From Candidatus Phycosocius bacilliformis (GTDB lineage: Bacteria > Pseudomonadota > Alphaproteobacteria > Caulobacterales > Aquidulcibacteraceae), in assembly GCF_003112735.1 (NCBI RefSeq), contig NZ_BFBR01000015.1, forward strand, positions 1-35,816: a stretch of 35,816 bases of DNA. The letters are read 5' to 3'. The position numbers were made by a program, and so were the translations under genes. The number at the start of each line of letters is the position of its first letter. Within the stretch, counting starts at the first letter, position 1. Of this stretch, positions 24,096 to 32,727 are shown one piece after another. The notes beneath the pieces are model-generated. The model searched no databases and was not told the DNA's origin. It saw only the letters and a list, made by a program, of their open reading frames with translations.

Positions 24096-27080
24096 CTAGA
24101 ACTTCATCCGTGCGCCAAAGTAGAATTGGCGGCCGGAATTGGAGACATCAAACAGCAGGTCGTTCGCAACATTGCCTTGCGCTGTATTGTAGGTGATGCG
24201 GCTGTCTTGGGCTTCATCGGTCAGGTTCGTGCCTTCCAGCACGAAGGTGATACGATCATTGAGCTTGTAGGAGATTTGCATATCCAGCGAGCTCACCCCT
24301 TCTTTGCCCCACAGATCGGCTGACGATCCGGGGAGGAGGACCGAGATATAGCCGTCGCGATAGGAGTAGGACACCCGACCCGACAATTTCTTGCCTTCAT
24401 AATAAAGCGTCGCATTGTAGGAATTGGGCGACATGCCGATCAGATTATAGGCGGCATAGGTTGTTGCGGTCGCTGTCGAGGAGATCACATAATTGATCGT
24501 CGATTCCACCTGCGTGTAGTTCAAAATCACGCCGGTGTCCGACAAGAAGCTTGGCAAGAAGCTAAACGGCTGGTTGACCGAGATTTCATAGCCTTTGAGT
24601 TCGCCGCCCCGGGTGTTGACAGGCTGGGTGACCGTATAGGCCGTGGCGAGACTTTGGCCCGTGCCATCCAATAGCGAGACATCATAGCCCGTTTCACCAA
24701 ACGGAATGGTGCGCACTAAGGATTGGATCCAGGATTCCAAATCCTTCTTGAACAAGCTGACGGTGAACAAGGTGTCCTTGGAAGGATACCACTCAATGCT
24801 CATGTCATAGGTGTTGGCACGGATCGGGTCGAGATTGGGGTTGCCGATGCTTAGCGTATTGCTGGTGGTGTTGATCGACCCTGCCGGCGAAAGGCTCGCC
24901 AAGGTCGGGCGCGACATGGCTTTGGCAGCTGCAAAGCGGACCAAGACATTTTCCATCGGCTCAATCGTCAGATTGAAGGCTGGCAAGTAGTCTTCATAAG
25001 AGCGTTTCAGTGTGATTTTCTCTAAGACCGCACCGCGCGAGAAGAATCCGTCCACGGTTTGCGATGTGCCGACATAACGCACACCGATATTGCCGCGGAC
25101 CGGCATAGAACCAAGCTCGGTCTGGAAGTCAGACTGCACATAAAGGGCTGTATCTTCTTCTTGAGCCGAACGGTTGTTTGCCCGCGCATTATTATTGATC
25201 TTATTGACGGTGAACTGACCCCATTGATTGGTGCAGTTACAATTATAGTCAAACTTGGCGCGGATCTTATCCAGATCGGGAACCAAATAAGTCAGACCGG
25301 CTACGGTAACGGCTCGGGCATAATTGATCAGATTGCCGTTCAATTCGGCAACGATGCCAGACCCTGGTGTGGCGGCTTCGTTAGAGGTTTGGTCTGAAGT
25401 CGTGTAGCGACGCCATTCTTGGGTCTCAAACGAGAACACCTTGAACGAGCCACCAAACTTGAACTTCACAGAGTCGTTCCACTCATATTTGAAGTCCATC
25501 GCGCCGGTATTATAGGTATTTTCAACCGTCTGAGGACGCAAGCGGATCAAGGATGCGTCGCCATTGGCGTTGGTTGCGGCGGTGGTTGAAGAAGCTGCAG
25601 CATATTGCCAATAGCAACCTTGAGAAATGTTACAGCCCGTCGCGCTTCTGCCAAAGTCGATGATCGGCTTGGTCATGTCCGTCAGGTCATATTTATAGCC
25701 TTGGACATTGTAGGATTCAAAGGTGAAGGTCGTTTGCTCTGGGTTGTCGAGATAGGAGCGCGAGCTGCCAATCAAGAGCCTGCCCGAGAATTTATCGTTG
25801 AATTGCTGATCGAGCGTGAAATTGACCTGGTTGAACGTGGTCTTCAGCGCGTCAAAGCGCATTTCGCTGCGGATATCGACGTCATTGAAAGACGCCTTGG
25901 TGATCACCTTACGGCTATCGATCGTGTAATCATAAATATCGCTTTGCGGCACACCCGCTGTGTTGCGCGAGAAGGAGATGGGTTCGAGGTTATATTCGAT
26001 CCGGTCTGCGCTGAACTCAGAATGCAATACATCCAAGGTGAAGGTGGTGTTTTCGGTCGGGCGATATTGCAGCGAGCCTGTTATCCCCAAACGTTCTGCA
26101 TCGGTGATGAATTGGCTGGTGCGTAAGAAGCGTGGGTAGATAGCCTGCGTCACGGCCAAGGCCTCACCCGTCAAAGTCGGGTTGGTCGCGCTGACTTCGG
26201 TGGTGCTGCACACGCGGGTGGTTGCCGTGGTGCACGGCGTGATTTGAATGAAGGTGCGGCCGCCATCGGTGGAATAGGATTGCAGGCGGCCTGCATTGCC
26301 GGCGGAATAGGCATTTTGCCAGCGGCCTGAGTTCGGTCCTTCTTCAAAGTTTTGTTTGGTCGAATAAGCAATCGAGAACAGAGCGCCCAATTTGCCATCT
26401 GCCCAGCGGTTTGAGACCATGAAGGTCCCGCGCTTGCCGACATCTTCAGACAGATCATTGTAGCCGGCTTGCAGAGAGCCGGCCATGGTAAAGCCCTTAT
26501 AGTCGAAGGGGCGGGCTGTCCGCAGGTCGACGGTTGCCCCCAGCGAGCCTTCTTCGGTTTCTGCCGAAGTCGACTTGCGGACGGTCAGCGAGTTGAACAA
26601 TTCAGAAGCAAAGACGTTGAAGTCGAAGCCGCGGCCACGATTGGCCCCGCCATCCTTGTCTTTACCGCCCGTGGTAGAGATTGCTTCCAGTCCATTCAGG
26701 CGAACGCGGGTAAAGTCAGGGCCTAGGCCGCGAACCGTGATTGTCTTGCCTTCACCACCTTCGCGGTCGATGGCTACACCGGGGATGCGCTGAAGGGATT
26801 CTGCAAGGTTATTGTCGGGGAATTTGCCGATGTCCTCGGCCTTGATCGAATCGACAATGTCGATTTCAGCCCGCTTGGTTGCAATCGCTGAGCGCAAAGA
26901 CTCGCGGAACGACCCCCGTACGATGATCACGTCAACTTCAGGCTGGGGCTCCGCTGCGGCCTGGCCTTGCGTCTGGTTGGATTGGGACTGGTTGGATTGG
27001 GCTTGGGCCATACCCGCCATGAGACTGGCTGCAGCGACACCCATCATCAAACCAGCTGTCAGACGAAACTTGCGTGACAT
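24096..27080 (-). CDS. TonB-dependent receptor (Caulobacter/Xanthomonas type)
   Basis: A 994-residue outer-membrane active transporter. A signal peptide is at about 1-28 (ending MAGMAQAQ), followed by a Gln/Ser-rich linker (SNQSQSNQTQGQ) and a TonB-box-like VDVIIVRGS. The plug domain includes DIGKFPDNNLAESLQRIPG and TVRGLGPDFTRVRLNG, and the long beta-barrel ends in the terminal Phe of YFGARMKF, as outer-membrane proteins do. It resembles the large carbohydrate-linked receptors of Caulobacter and Xanthomonas. No SusD partner is encoded nearby. GGGGAGAAAACA precedes the ATG at 27080, 21 codons inside a longer frame. Location and regulation suggest uptake of pectin oligomers. Confidence 0.93.
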   Translation of the reverse strand: MSRKFRLTAGLMMGVAAASLMAGMAQAQSNQSQSNQTQGQAAAEPQPEVDVIIVRGSFRESLRSAIATKRAEIDIVDSIKAEDIGKFPDNNLAESLQRIPGVAIDREGGEGKTITVRGLGPDFTRVRLNGLEAISTTGGKDKDGGANRGRGFDFNVFASELFNSLTVRKSTSAETEEGSLGATVDLRTARPFDYKGFTMAGSLQAGYNDLSEDVGKRGTFMVSNRWADGKLGALFSIAYSTKQNFEEGPNSGRWQNAYSAGNAGRLQSYSTDGGRTFIQITPCTTATTRVCSTTEVSATNPTLTGEALAVTQAIYPRFLRTSQFITDAERLGITGSLQYRPTENTTFTLDVLHSEFSADRIEYNLEPISFSRNTAGVPQSDIYDYTIDSRKVITKASFNDVDIRSEMRFDALKTTFNQVNFTLDQQFNDKFSGRLLIGSSRSYLDNPEQTTFTFESYNVQGYKYDLTDMTKPIIDFGRSATGCNISQGCYWQYAAASSTTAATNANGDASLIRLRPQTVENTYNTGAMDFKYEWNDSVKFKFGGSFKVFSFETQEWRRYTTSDQTSNEAATPGSGIVAELNGNLINYARAVTVAGLTYLVPDLDKIRAKFDYNCNCTNQWGQFTVNKINNNARANNRSAQEEDTALYVQSDFQTELGSMPVRGNIGVRYVGTSQTVDGFFSRGAVLEKITLKRSYEDYLPAFNLTIEPMENVLVRFAAAKAMSRPTLASLSPAGSINTTSNTLSIGNPNLDPIRANTYDMSIEWYPSKDTLFTVSLFKKDLESWIQSLVRTIPFGETGYDVSLLDGTGQSLATAYTVTQPVNTRGGELKGYEISVNQPFSFLPSFLSDTGVILNYTQVESTINYVISSTATATTYAAYNLIGMSPNSYNATLYYEGKKLSGRVSYSYRDGYISVLLPGSSADLWGKEGVSSLDMQISYKLNDRITFVLEGTNLTDEAQDSRITYNTAQGNVANDLLFDVSNSGRQFYFGARMKF

Positions 27081-27163
27081 TGTTTTCTCCCCTCGAGGCT
27101 TGGCCCCTATCTTGTCTTGCAGGCTTGCTTGTCCATTGCACGCCAAGCCGCCAGACCGTCTTT

Positions 27164-27177
27164 TGCTACCGGTAGCA
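27164..27177. promoter_or_regulatory. Operator 1: perfect palindrome TGCTACCGGTAGCA
   Basis: A perfect 14-bp palindrome with the central CCGG typical of operators of some LacI-family regulators. It lies between the divergent receptor and lacI genes, over the likely -10 region of the receptor promoter. Its centre is 24 bp from operator 2. Binding by the adjacent LacI regulator is inferred. Confidence 0.75.
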
Positions 27178-27202
27178 TTTTCGAAAATGTCACCGGTGTC
27201 AA
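27174..27202 (-). promoter_or_regulatory. Candidate promoter of the TonB receptor-GH43 operon
   Basis: On the minus strand a perfect -35 box TTGACA (27202-27197) lies inside operator 2. Seventeen bases later AATGCT (27179-27174), a weak -10 match, overlaps operator 1. Repressor binding at either operator would cover the polymerase site. The 5' leader would be about 85-90 nt. Confidence 0.5.
27188..27201. promoter_or_regulatory. Operator 2: TGTCACCGGTGTCA
   Basis: A near-palindrome (one mismatched pair) with the same ACCGGT core as operator 1. Between them lies the perfect palindrome ATTTTCGAAAAT (27177-27188), whose centre is exactly midway, so the 38 bp from 27164 to 27201 form one large imperfect palindrome with 15 of 19 positions paired. 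Confidence 0.72.
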
Positions 27203-27270
27203 TCCTTATCTTGACCCAAGCGAAAAAACTGCTGCAGTGCCATGAGAGGTCGAGCTCAAGCTGGCCTTGA

Positions 27271-27298
27271 TTGACGTGCGCCGCGAGGCAAGGCTAAT
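27271..27298 (+). promoter_or_regulatory. Candidate lacI promoter
   Basis: TTGACG (27271-27276) and GCTAAT (27293-27298) are 16 bp apart, five and four matches to consensus, and end 25 bp before the GTG start. The paired operators lie about 70 bp upstream and do not overlap it, which would leave the regulator expressed when the receptor is repressed. Prediction only. Confidence 0.4.
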
Positions 27299-27323
27299 CC
27301 AACTATCGTATGCAGAGGTCAAC

Positions 27324-28403
27324 GTGAGCCACTCCCCCGACAGACATGATCAAACAGCTGCTTCAGGCAGCGGTGAGGGGCAGAGCCGCGGCAAGCCCAC
27401 GATCAATGATGTGGCCCGTTTGGCGAAAGTGTCCAAAAAAACGGTATCACGCGTCATCAATGAATCGCCCTTTGTCAAACAGAAGACGCGCGATGCGATA
27501 AAGGCGGTGATTGCCGAATTGGGCTTTACCCCGGATCCGCAAGCGCGGGCTTTGGCACGGCGCAAATCCTTTCTCATCGGGCTGGTATATGACAATCCCA
27601 GTCCACAATATGTGGTCAATATTCAGCGCGGCATACTTGATGCTTTGGAAGGCACGGACTTCCAACTGGTTCTCCATCCTTGCGACCGCACCAAACCTGA
27701 TCATGTCGCACGCGTGCGGGCTTTTGTGCAGCAGCACAAACCGTTCGGCCTTATTCTGCCGCCATCTGTTTCAGAAGACGAGCTGTTGGCGCGCACCCTG
27801 GATGAGGCGGAGGTGGATTATGTTCGCATCGCTTCGGTTCAGCTTGATAGTCCTTCCCGGATGATCCGGACACTGGACGGGGAGGGGGCCGCAGCCGCCG
27901 GTCGCCATTTGGCCGAGTTGGGCCATCGCCAAATTGCTCATATTCATGGCCCGTTGAGCTTCCGCTCAACCCATGAGCGCCGGGCGGGGTTTGAGCGCGC
28001 GCTCCATGAGGCGGGCCTGTCTCTTCAGCCTGATATGGCTGTTGAAGGCGGCTATACATTTGAAGGCGGCGTCACGGCCGCCGAGCAATTATTAAACCAA
28101 CCCAGCCCGCCTCAAGCTATTTTTGCGGGTAATGACGAAATGGCAACGGGGGCTTATGTCGCCGTGCGTCGGGCGGGTTTTCGAATTCCCGAGGACATCT
28201 CCATCGTCGGTTTTGACGATACGCCGATTGCGGGGCGGCTCTGGCCAGCGTTGACAACTGTTCGCTTGCCCATCCGCGAGATGGGAAGTGCGGCTGCGCG
28301 CCTTTTATTGGCGACGGCCAATGGTGCTGTTGCACGACAACTCGTAACATTCGAGCCAGAGATTGTCGTACGCGGCTCAACCGCAACCCCACACAAGGCC
28401 TAA
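27324..28403 (+). CDS. LacI-family transcriptional regulator of the pectin locus
   Basis: A 359-residue DNA-binding protein. The helix-turn-helix is TINDVARLAKVSKKTVSRVI at about 26-45, followed by the hinge helix region to about 80. A periplasmic-binding-protein-like effector domain follows (IGLVYDNPSPQY, HIHGP, AIFAGNDEMATGAY, ISIVGFDDTPIA). The start is GTG at 27324, preceded by GAGG at a good distance; an upstream frame would add 19 residues without a ribosome-binding site. An extra 25-residue polar tail precedes the helix-turn-helix. It is divergent from the receptor and 117 bp upstream of kduI. By context it likely represses both units through the ACCGGT sites and responds to a uronate such as 2-keto-3-deoxygluconate, an inference from position. 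Confidence 0.92.
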   Translation: MSHSPDRHDQTAASGSGEGQSRGKPTINDVARLAKVSKKTVSRVINESPFVKQKTRDAIKAVIAELGFTPDPQARALARRKSFLIGLVYDNPSPQYVVNIQRGILDALEGTDFQLVLHPCDRTKPDHVARVRAFVQQHKPFGLILPPSVSEDELLARTLDEAEVDYVRIASVQLDSPSRMIRTLDGEGAAAAGRHLAELGHRQIAHIHGPLSFRSTHERRAGFERALHEAGLSLQPDMAVEGGYTFEGGVTAAEQLLNQPSPPQAIFAGNDEMATGAYVAVRRAGFRIPEDISIVGFDDTPIAGRLWPALTTVRLPIREMGSAAARLLLATANGAVARQLVTFEPEIVVRGSTATPHKA

Positions 28404-28433
28404 TCATTCGATCGGATTATCGATCCGCTCCTC

Positions 28434-28462
28434 TTGCCAGCATCAGATTTCTCCGATAGGAC
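28434..28462 (+). promoter_or_regulatory. Candidate kduI promoter
   Basis: TTGCCA (28434-28439) and TAGGAC (28457-28462) are 17 bp apart, five and three matches to consensus. The ACCGGT site begins 10 bp downstream, near the expected transcription start, a position suited to repression. The -10 match is weak. Confidence 0.35.
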
Positions 28463-28471
28463 TTGTTCAAA

Positions 28472-28485
28472 TGACACCGGTTACC
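28472..28485. promoter_or_regulatory. Operator 3: TGACACCGGTTACC upstream of kduI
   Basis: It shares the TGnnACCGGT core with the two sites in front of the receptor gene, and is flanked by AAATG and CATTT. It lies 35 bp before the kduI start. Being less symmetric than operator 1, it may bind more weakly. Assignment to the neighbouring LacI regulator is inferred from the shared motif. Confidence 0.65.
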
Positions 28486-28520
28486 ATTTGGGCCGGATCC
28501 GCCGCGGGAGGGCGCTAAAG

Positions 28521-29369
28521 ATGTTCGACAAGGTTTATCATGCCACACATCCAGACATGATGGCCGGGGCCGATAATGATGCCTTGCGAGCCCGCTATGT
28601 TGTCTCCAATTTGTTTGAGCCTGAGGCGATCCACCTGAATTATTCCCATAATGAGCGGATGGTGATTGGCGGGGTGATGCCGGTGACACAATCTGTTGTC
28701 CTGCCGCACCAGAGCGAACCTGCATCCGCCGCCGGACATCCTTTCTTGGAGCGGCGCGAACTTGGCCTCATCAATGTCGGCGAAGGTGCCGGTATCGTCA
28801 GTGTTGATGGGCAAACATATGAGATCAAGCCGCGCGATGGTCTTTATGTTCCCATGGGATGCAAGGATGTTGTGTTTGCTTCGCAGTCTGCACAGGCACC
28901 GGCGAAATTCTATCTGGTCTCCACCCCGGCGCATGCGCGTTACGAGGTCGCCAAGATATCAATTGATACGGCCGTGCCTCTGGAGCGTGGCTCATTGGCT
29001 GAATCCAACGAGCGGGTGATTTATCAGTACATTGTCCCGGCGACGGTTAAATCGTGCCAATTGCTCTTGGGTCTTACCCAGCTCAATACGGGCAGCGTCT
29101 GGAACACGATGCCGCCGCACCTGCATGATCGCCGCTCGGAAGTCTATTTCTATTTCGGGCTGGGGGAAAAGGATCGGGTGTTCCACTTTATGGGTGAAGA
29201 AGACAAAATCCGCCACATCGTGATGGAAAATGACGAGGCGGTGATTTCCCCACCTTGGTCAATCCATATGGGGTCCGGCACGCGCAATTATAGCTTCATC
29301 TGGGCCATGGGTGGGGAAAACCTTGACTATACCGACCTTTCGGTCTGCGACATCTGCCAGTTGAAATAA
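28521..29369 (+). CDS. kduI: 5-dehydro-4-deoxy-D-glucuronate isomerase KduI
   Basis: A 282-residue cupin-type zinc enzyme converting 5-keto-4-deoxyuronate, released from unsaturated galacturonate, to 3-deoxy-D-glycero-2,5-hexodiulosonate. The metal ligands are evident: H200 and H202 in PPHLHDRR, E207 in SEVYFYF and H249 in WSIHMG. They are displaced by four residues from the E. coli positions as I recall them. FIWAMGGEN is the C-terminal hallmark. GGGAGG lies before the ATG at 28521. It heads the kduI-kduD-kdgK-esterase-lyase series. Confidence 0.97.
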   Translation: MFDKVYHATHPDMMAGADNDALRARYVVSNLFEPEAIHLNYSHNERMVIGGVMPVTQSVVLPHQSEPASAAGHPFLERRELGLINVGEGAGIVSVDGQTYEIKPRDGLYVPMGCKDVVFASQSAQAPAKFYLVSTPAHARYEVAKISIDTAVPLERGSLAESNERVIYQYIVPATVKSCQLLLGLTQLNTGSVWNTMPPHLHDRRSEVYFYFGLGEKDRVFHFMGEEDKIRHIVMENDEAVISPPWSIHMGSGTRNYSFIWAMGGENLDYTDLSVCDICQLK

Positions 29370-29400
29370 GCGTTTGGAACAAACCCAAGGGGGACCCAGC

Positions 29401-30159
29401 ATGATCCTGTCATCCTTCAGCCTTGCAGGCAAAGTCGCCCTTGTCACCGGGGCCAATACGGGCCTTGGTCAAGGAATTGCACTCGCCTTGGCCGAAGCCG
29501 GTGCCGATATCGCCGCGGCGGGTATCGTGCCGGCTGAGGAAACCGGCGAAAAAGTGCGCGCTTTGGGCCGTCGCTTTCTCAATATCGAGGCCAATCTCAT
29601 CAGTATTGAGCCTGTTGAGCGGATTGTCTCTGAGACCGTCGCAGGCTTGGGTGGTCTTGATATTCTCGTCAATAATGCGGGTCTCATCCGGCGTCAGGAC
29701 GCGGTGGACTTTACTGAAAAGGACTGGGATGATGTGATGAATGTCAACATCAAGTCCGCCTTTTTCATGTGTCAGGCAGCCGGTCGTGTCATGATCCCGC
29801 AAGGCGCTGGCAAAATCATCAATATCGCCTCCATGCTGTCCTTCCAGGGTGGTATTCGTGTGCCCTCATACACCGCATCCAAAAGTGGCATTGCTGGGAT
29901 TACCCGGCTGCTGGCCTGTGAATGGGCGGGCAAGGGGTTGAATATCAATGCCATCGCGCCCGGCTATATGGCGACCGATAATACCGCACAATTGCGCGCA
30001 GATGAAAACCGGTCGGCTGAAATCCTCGGCCGCATTCCTGCTGGGCGGTGGGGCGAGCCCGCTGACTTGGGCGGGGCGGCGGTCTTTTTGGCCTCGCGGG
30101 CTGCTGACTATCTCAATGGCGCTGTCATCCCTGTCGATGGCGGCTGGCTGGCGCGTTAG
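29401..30159 (+). CDS. kduD: 2-dehydro-3-deoxy-D-gluconate 5-dehydrogenase KduD
   Basis: A 252-residue short-chain dehydrogenase that reduces the KduI product to 2-keto-3-deoxy-D-gluconate with NAD(P)H. It has the nucleotide loop TGANTGLG (16-23), NNAG (91-94), and the catalytic Ser near 144, Tyr157 and Lys161 in SYTASK. The C-terminal PVDGGWLAR is typical. AAGGGGGACC precedes the ATG at 29401, nine codons inside a longer frame. It follows kduI by 31 bp and precedes kdgK by 8 bp. Confidence 0.95.
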   Translation: MILSSFSLAGKVALVTGANTGLGQGIALALAEAGADIAAAGIVPAEETGEKVRALGRRFLNIEANLISIEPVERIVSETVAGLGGLDILVNNAGLIRRQDAVDFTEKDWDDVMNVNIKSAFFMCQAAGRVMIPQGAGKIINIASMLSFQGGIRVPSYTASKSGIAGITRLLACEWAGKGLNINAIAPGYMATDNTAQLRADENRSAEILGRIPAGRWGEPADLGGAAVFLASRAADYLNGAVIPVDGGWLAR

Positions 30160-30167
30160 GTTTGGTG

Positions 30168-31166
30168 ATGCCGGGCGCTGTCGTCTGCTTTGGAGAATTG
30201 CTGATCCGCTTAAGCGGCCCCGGGCATGAACGCCTGTTGCAATCACCCCGCCTGGATGTGGCGATCGGTGGGGCAGAAGCCAATGTGGCTGTCGGGCTCT
30301 CACGCTTCGGACACAAGGCCTCCATGGCCAGCGTGGTTGCAGATAATGAACTCGGCCGTGGTGCCATTGCCGCATTGCGAGCACAGGGGGTGGACACAAG
30401 TCTGGTTCGCCTGGCCCCCGGTCGAATGGGTCTCTACTTTCTCTCCCAAGGGGCAGTAAGCCGACCCTCCAGTGTGCTCTATGACCGGGCTGACACGGCT
30501 TTTGCGCGACTGGCCAAGAGCCTGACTGATCCAGCTGAGGTTTTGTCGGGCGCACGCTGGCTGCATGTGTCGGGCGTGACACCCGCAGTCGGCCCCCACG
30601 CGGCGCAGGCCGCTGTGGACTTGGCAAAAGCGGCCAAAGCACAGGGCGTTCATGTGTCCTTTGATGGCAATTATCGCGCGCAATTATGGGCGAGTTGGGA
30701 CGGTAACGGCCCTGATATACTGCGTGAGATTTTGTCATGCGCGACCTTGGCCTTCATCAATGAGCGCGACATTGCGTTGATACTTGGTGAGGGATTTGCC
30801 AGCCGACACGCCGCGTTCGCCCGCACCTTTGAGGTTTTTCCCAGCCTTACTTGGATCGCCGCAACCACCCGAAATCTGTCCTCGGTCAATCATCAAGTGC
30901 TGTCGGCAGAATTGGTGAGCCGCACCGAACGCTTTGTTTCCAGAGCCCATGAATTGGCTGGCGTGGTTGACCGGATCGGGGCAGGCGACGCCTTCGCCGC
31001 AGGCCTGTTGCACGGCTTCCTCTCCGGACAAGGCCCGCAAGCCAGTCTTGAGTTTGCCGTGGCTTCGGCGGTGATCAAGCATTCCATCCCCGGCGACTTC
31101 AATCTAACCTATGTTGAGGAGGTTGAGGATATATTGGCCGATGGCGGGCTCGATGTCAGGCGCTGA
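30168..31166 (+). CDS. kdgK: 2-keto-3-deoxygluconate kinase (PfkB family)
   Basis: A 332-residue sugar kinase that phosphorylates 2-keto-3-deoxygluconate to KDPG, the entry point to the Entner-Doudoroff aldolase step. The sugar-binding GGAEANVAVGLSRFG block is near 34-48 and the C-terminal PfkB signature DRIGAGDAFAAG has the catalytic Asp near 274. Adjacent TTG and GTG codons at 30162 and 30165 are possible earlier starts; the ATG at 30168 was preferred. Its 3' end overlaps the carboxylesterase gene by about 26 bp. No KDPG aldolase gene is in the window, so that step must be encoded elsewhere. Confidence 0.93.
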   Translation: MPGAVVCFGELLIRLSGPGHERLLQSPRLDVAIGGAEANVAVGLSRFGHKASMASVVADNELGRGAIAALRAQGVDTSLVRLAPGRMGLYFLSQGAVSRPSSVLYDRADTAFARLAKSLTDPAEVLSGARWLHVSGVTPAVGPHAAQAAVDLAKAAKAQGVHVSFDGNYRAQLWASWDGNGPDILREILSCATLAFINERDIALILGEGFASRHAAFARTFEVFPSLTWIAATTRNLSSVNHQVLSAELVSRTERFVSRAHELAGVVDRIGAGDAFAAGLLHGFLSGQGPQASLEFAVASAVIKHSIPGDFNLTYVEEVEDILADGGLDVRR

Positions 31167-32727
31167 TGGTCCCACCCGCCGTCGGGCCCTCGCCGGTGGG
31201 TTGGCCAGTTTTTTGATCTTTGATCAGGCGTGGGCCGATGTAGGCCAAGGCGTTGTGATGTCCCGCTTCGGCCCGGTGCGCGGGGTCAAAGAAGGCGGTC
31301 TGCAGATTTTCAAAGGCCTCCGTTACGGCCAAGATACAAGGCTGACACGCTTTGCCCGACCCCAGCCACCTGTGCCTTGGCAGGATGTGGTCGATGCCGA
31401 TACGTATGGCTCTGCCTGTCCCCAACCGGGCCGGGAGCCGAACCAGTCAGAAGACTGCCTCTTCCTCAATATCTGGACACCGGGACTGGATCCCCGCGCC
31501 AAACGCCCTGTCATGGTCTATATCCACGGTGGGGCCTATCATACTGGTTCGGGCACATCGCCCCTGACCGATGGCAGCCTGCTGGCCAGTCAAGAGGATG
31601 TGGTGGTGGTCACACTCAATCACCGCCTCAATCTATTTGGCTATCTCTATCTCGCGCAGCTCATGCCAGACACCTACCCCGATAGCGGCAATGCGGGGCA
31701 ATGGGACCTTGTGTTGGCGCTCAATTGGATCAAGGCCAATATCGCCCGGTTTGGCGGCGATCCACAGCGCGTTATGGTGTTTGGCCAGTCCGGCGGCGGC
31801 GCCAAGATTGCCAGCCTGATGGCCGCCCCGGCGGCGGCGGGTCTGTTTCATGCCGTTGCGACTATGAGTGGCCAGCAGGTGACCGCCTCTGGACCGCTCA
31901 ATGCCACACGCCGCGCCAGCACCCTTCTCGATGCCCTCAAGACAAGCCCGCAGGAAGTGGTCAATCTGCCCGCCCAGCGCCTTTTGGAAGGTCTTGTGGC
32001 GGCAGACCCAATCAACCCAAGCCAGAAGCTCTATATGGGCCCGGTGCTTGACCAACGCCATTTGACTCGTCACCCATTCTGGCCCGATGCGCCCGCACAA
32101 TCTGCTCATCTTCCCATGATTTTGGGCAATGTCGCTGATGAGACCCGTGGCCTGATCGGCCGAAGTCAGCCCGAGGCATTTGATCTGACGTTTGAAGCCC
32201 TGCCGACCTGGCTTGCGGCCCATATGCGCACCGACATTGCTCCCGCCCATGTCATTGCCACCTATCAAGCCGCCTATCCGGGGATCAGCGCCAGTGACCT
32301 GTTCTTCAAAGCCACAACCGCGGCGCGATCCTGGCGCGGTCAGGTCGAGGAAGCCGATGCCCGCGCCCGACAACAGGCCCCGACCTGGGTTTATCGCCTT
32401 GACCTCAAGAGCCCGGAAGATGGCGGCAAATGGGGGGCCTATCACACAATCGACATCCCCCATGCTTTTCGCACTCTCGCTGCATCTGGCCCGATGACGG
32501 GCACAGGCCCCGACGCACAGCGGGTCAGCCAACAATTGTCCTCCGCCCTTGTTCACCTGGCCCGGACGGGATCGCCCGCCACCAAGCACCTGCCACACTG
32601 GCCACGTTATGACCTGCCAAACCGGCAAACCATGATCCTCGATGCCACCAGCCGGGTTGAACGCGATCCGCGCGGGGTGGAGCGGGCTTTGTTCCAAACC
32701 GTGCCTTTCATCCAATGGGGCAGCTGA
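31141..32727 (+). CDS. Type-B carboxylesterase family protein, exported
   Basis: About 528 residues. It carries a twin-arginine-like N-terminus (TRRRALAGGLASFLIF) and the alpha/beta-hydrolase features of type-B carboxylesterases: SEDCLFLNIWTP, the oxyanion loop YIHGGAY, the nucleophile in GQSGGG (S217, where GESAGG is usual), acidic residue in ADET (near 334), and His in AYHTIDIP (near 435). Within this operon it probably removes acetyl or methyl ester groups from pectin before or after lyase cleavage, an inference from position. The start is uncertain: ATG at 31141 or 31153 fits, both overlapping the end of kdgK. It overlaps the lyase gene by one base. Confidence 0.88.
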   Translation: MAGSMSGADGPTRRRALAGGLASFLIFDQAWADVGQGVVMSRFGPVRGVKEGGLQIFKGLRYGQDTRLTRFARPQPPVPWQDVVDADTYGSACPQPGREPNQSEDCLFLNIWTPGLDPRAKRPVMVYIHGGAYHTGSGTSPLTDGSLLASQEDVVVVTLNHRLNLFGYLYLAQLMPDTYPDSGNAGQWDLVLALNWIKANIARFGGDPQRVMVFGQSGGGAKIASLMAAPAAAGLFHAVATMSGQQVTASGPLNATRRASTLLDALKTSPQEVVNLPAQRLLEGLVAADPINPSQKLYMGPVLDQRHLTRHPFWPDAPAQSAHLPMILGNVADETRGLIGRSQPEAFDLTFEALPTWLAAHMRTDIAPAHVIATYQAAYPGISASDLFFKATTAARSWRGQVEEADARARQQAPTWVYRLDLKSPEDGGKWGAYHTIDIPHAFRTLAASGPMTGTGPDAQRVSQQLSSALVHLARTGSPATKHLPHWPRYDLPNRQTMILDATSRVERDPRGVERALFQTVPFIQWGS

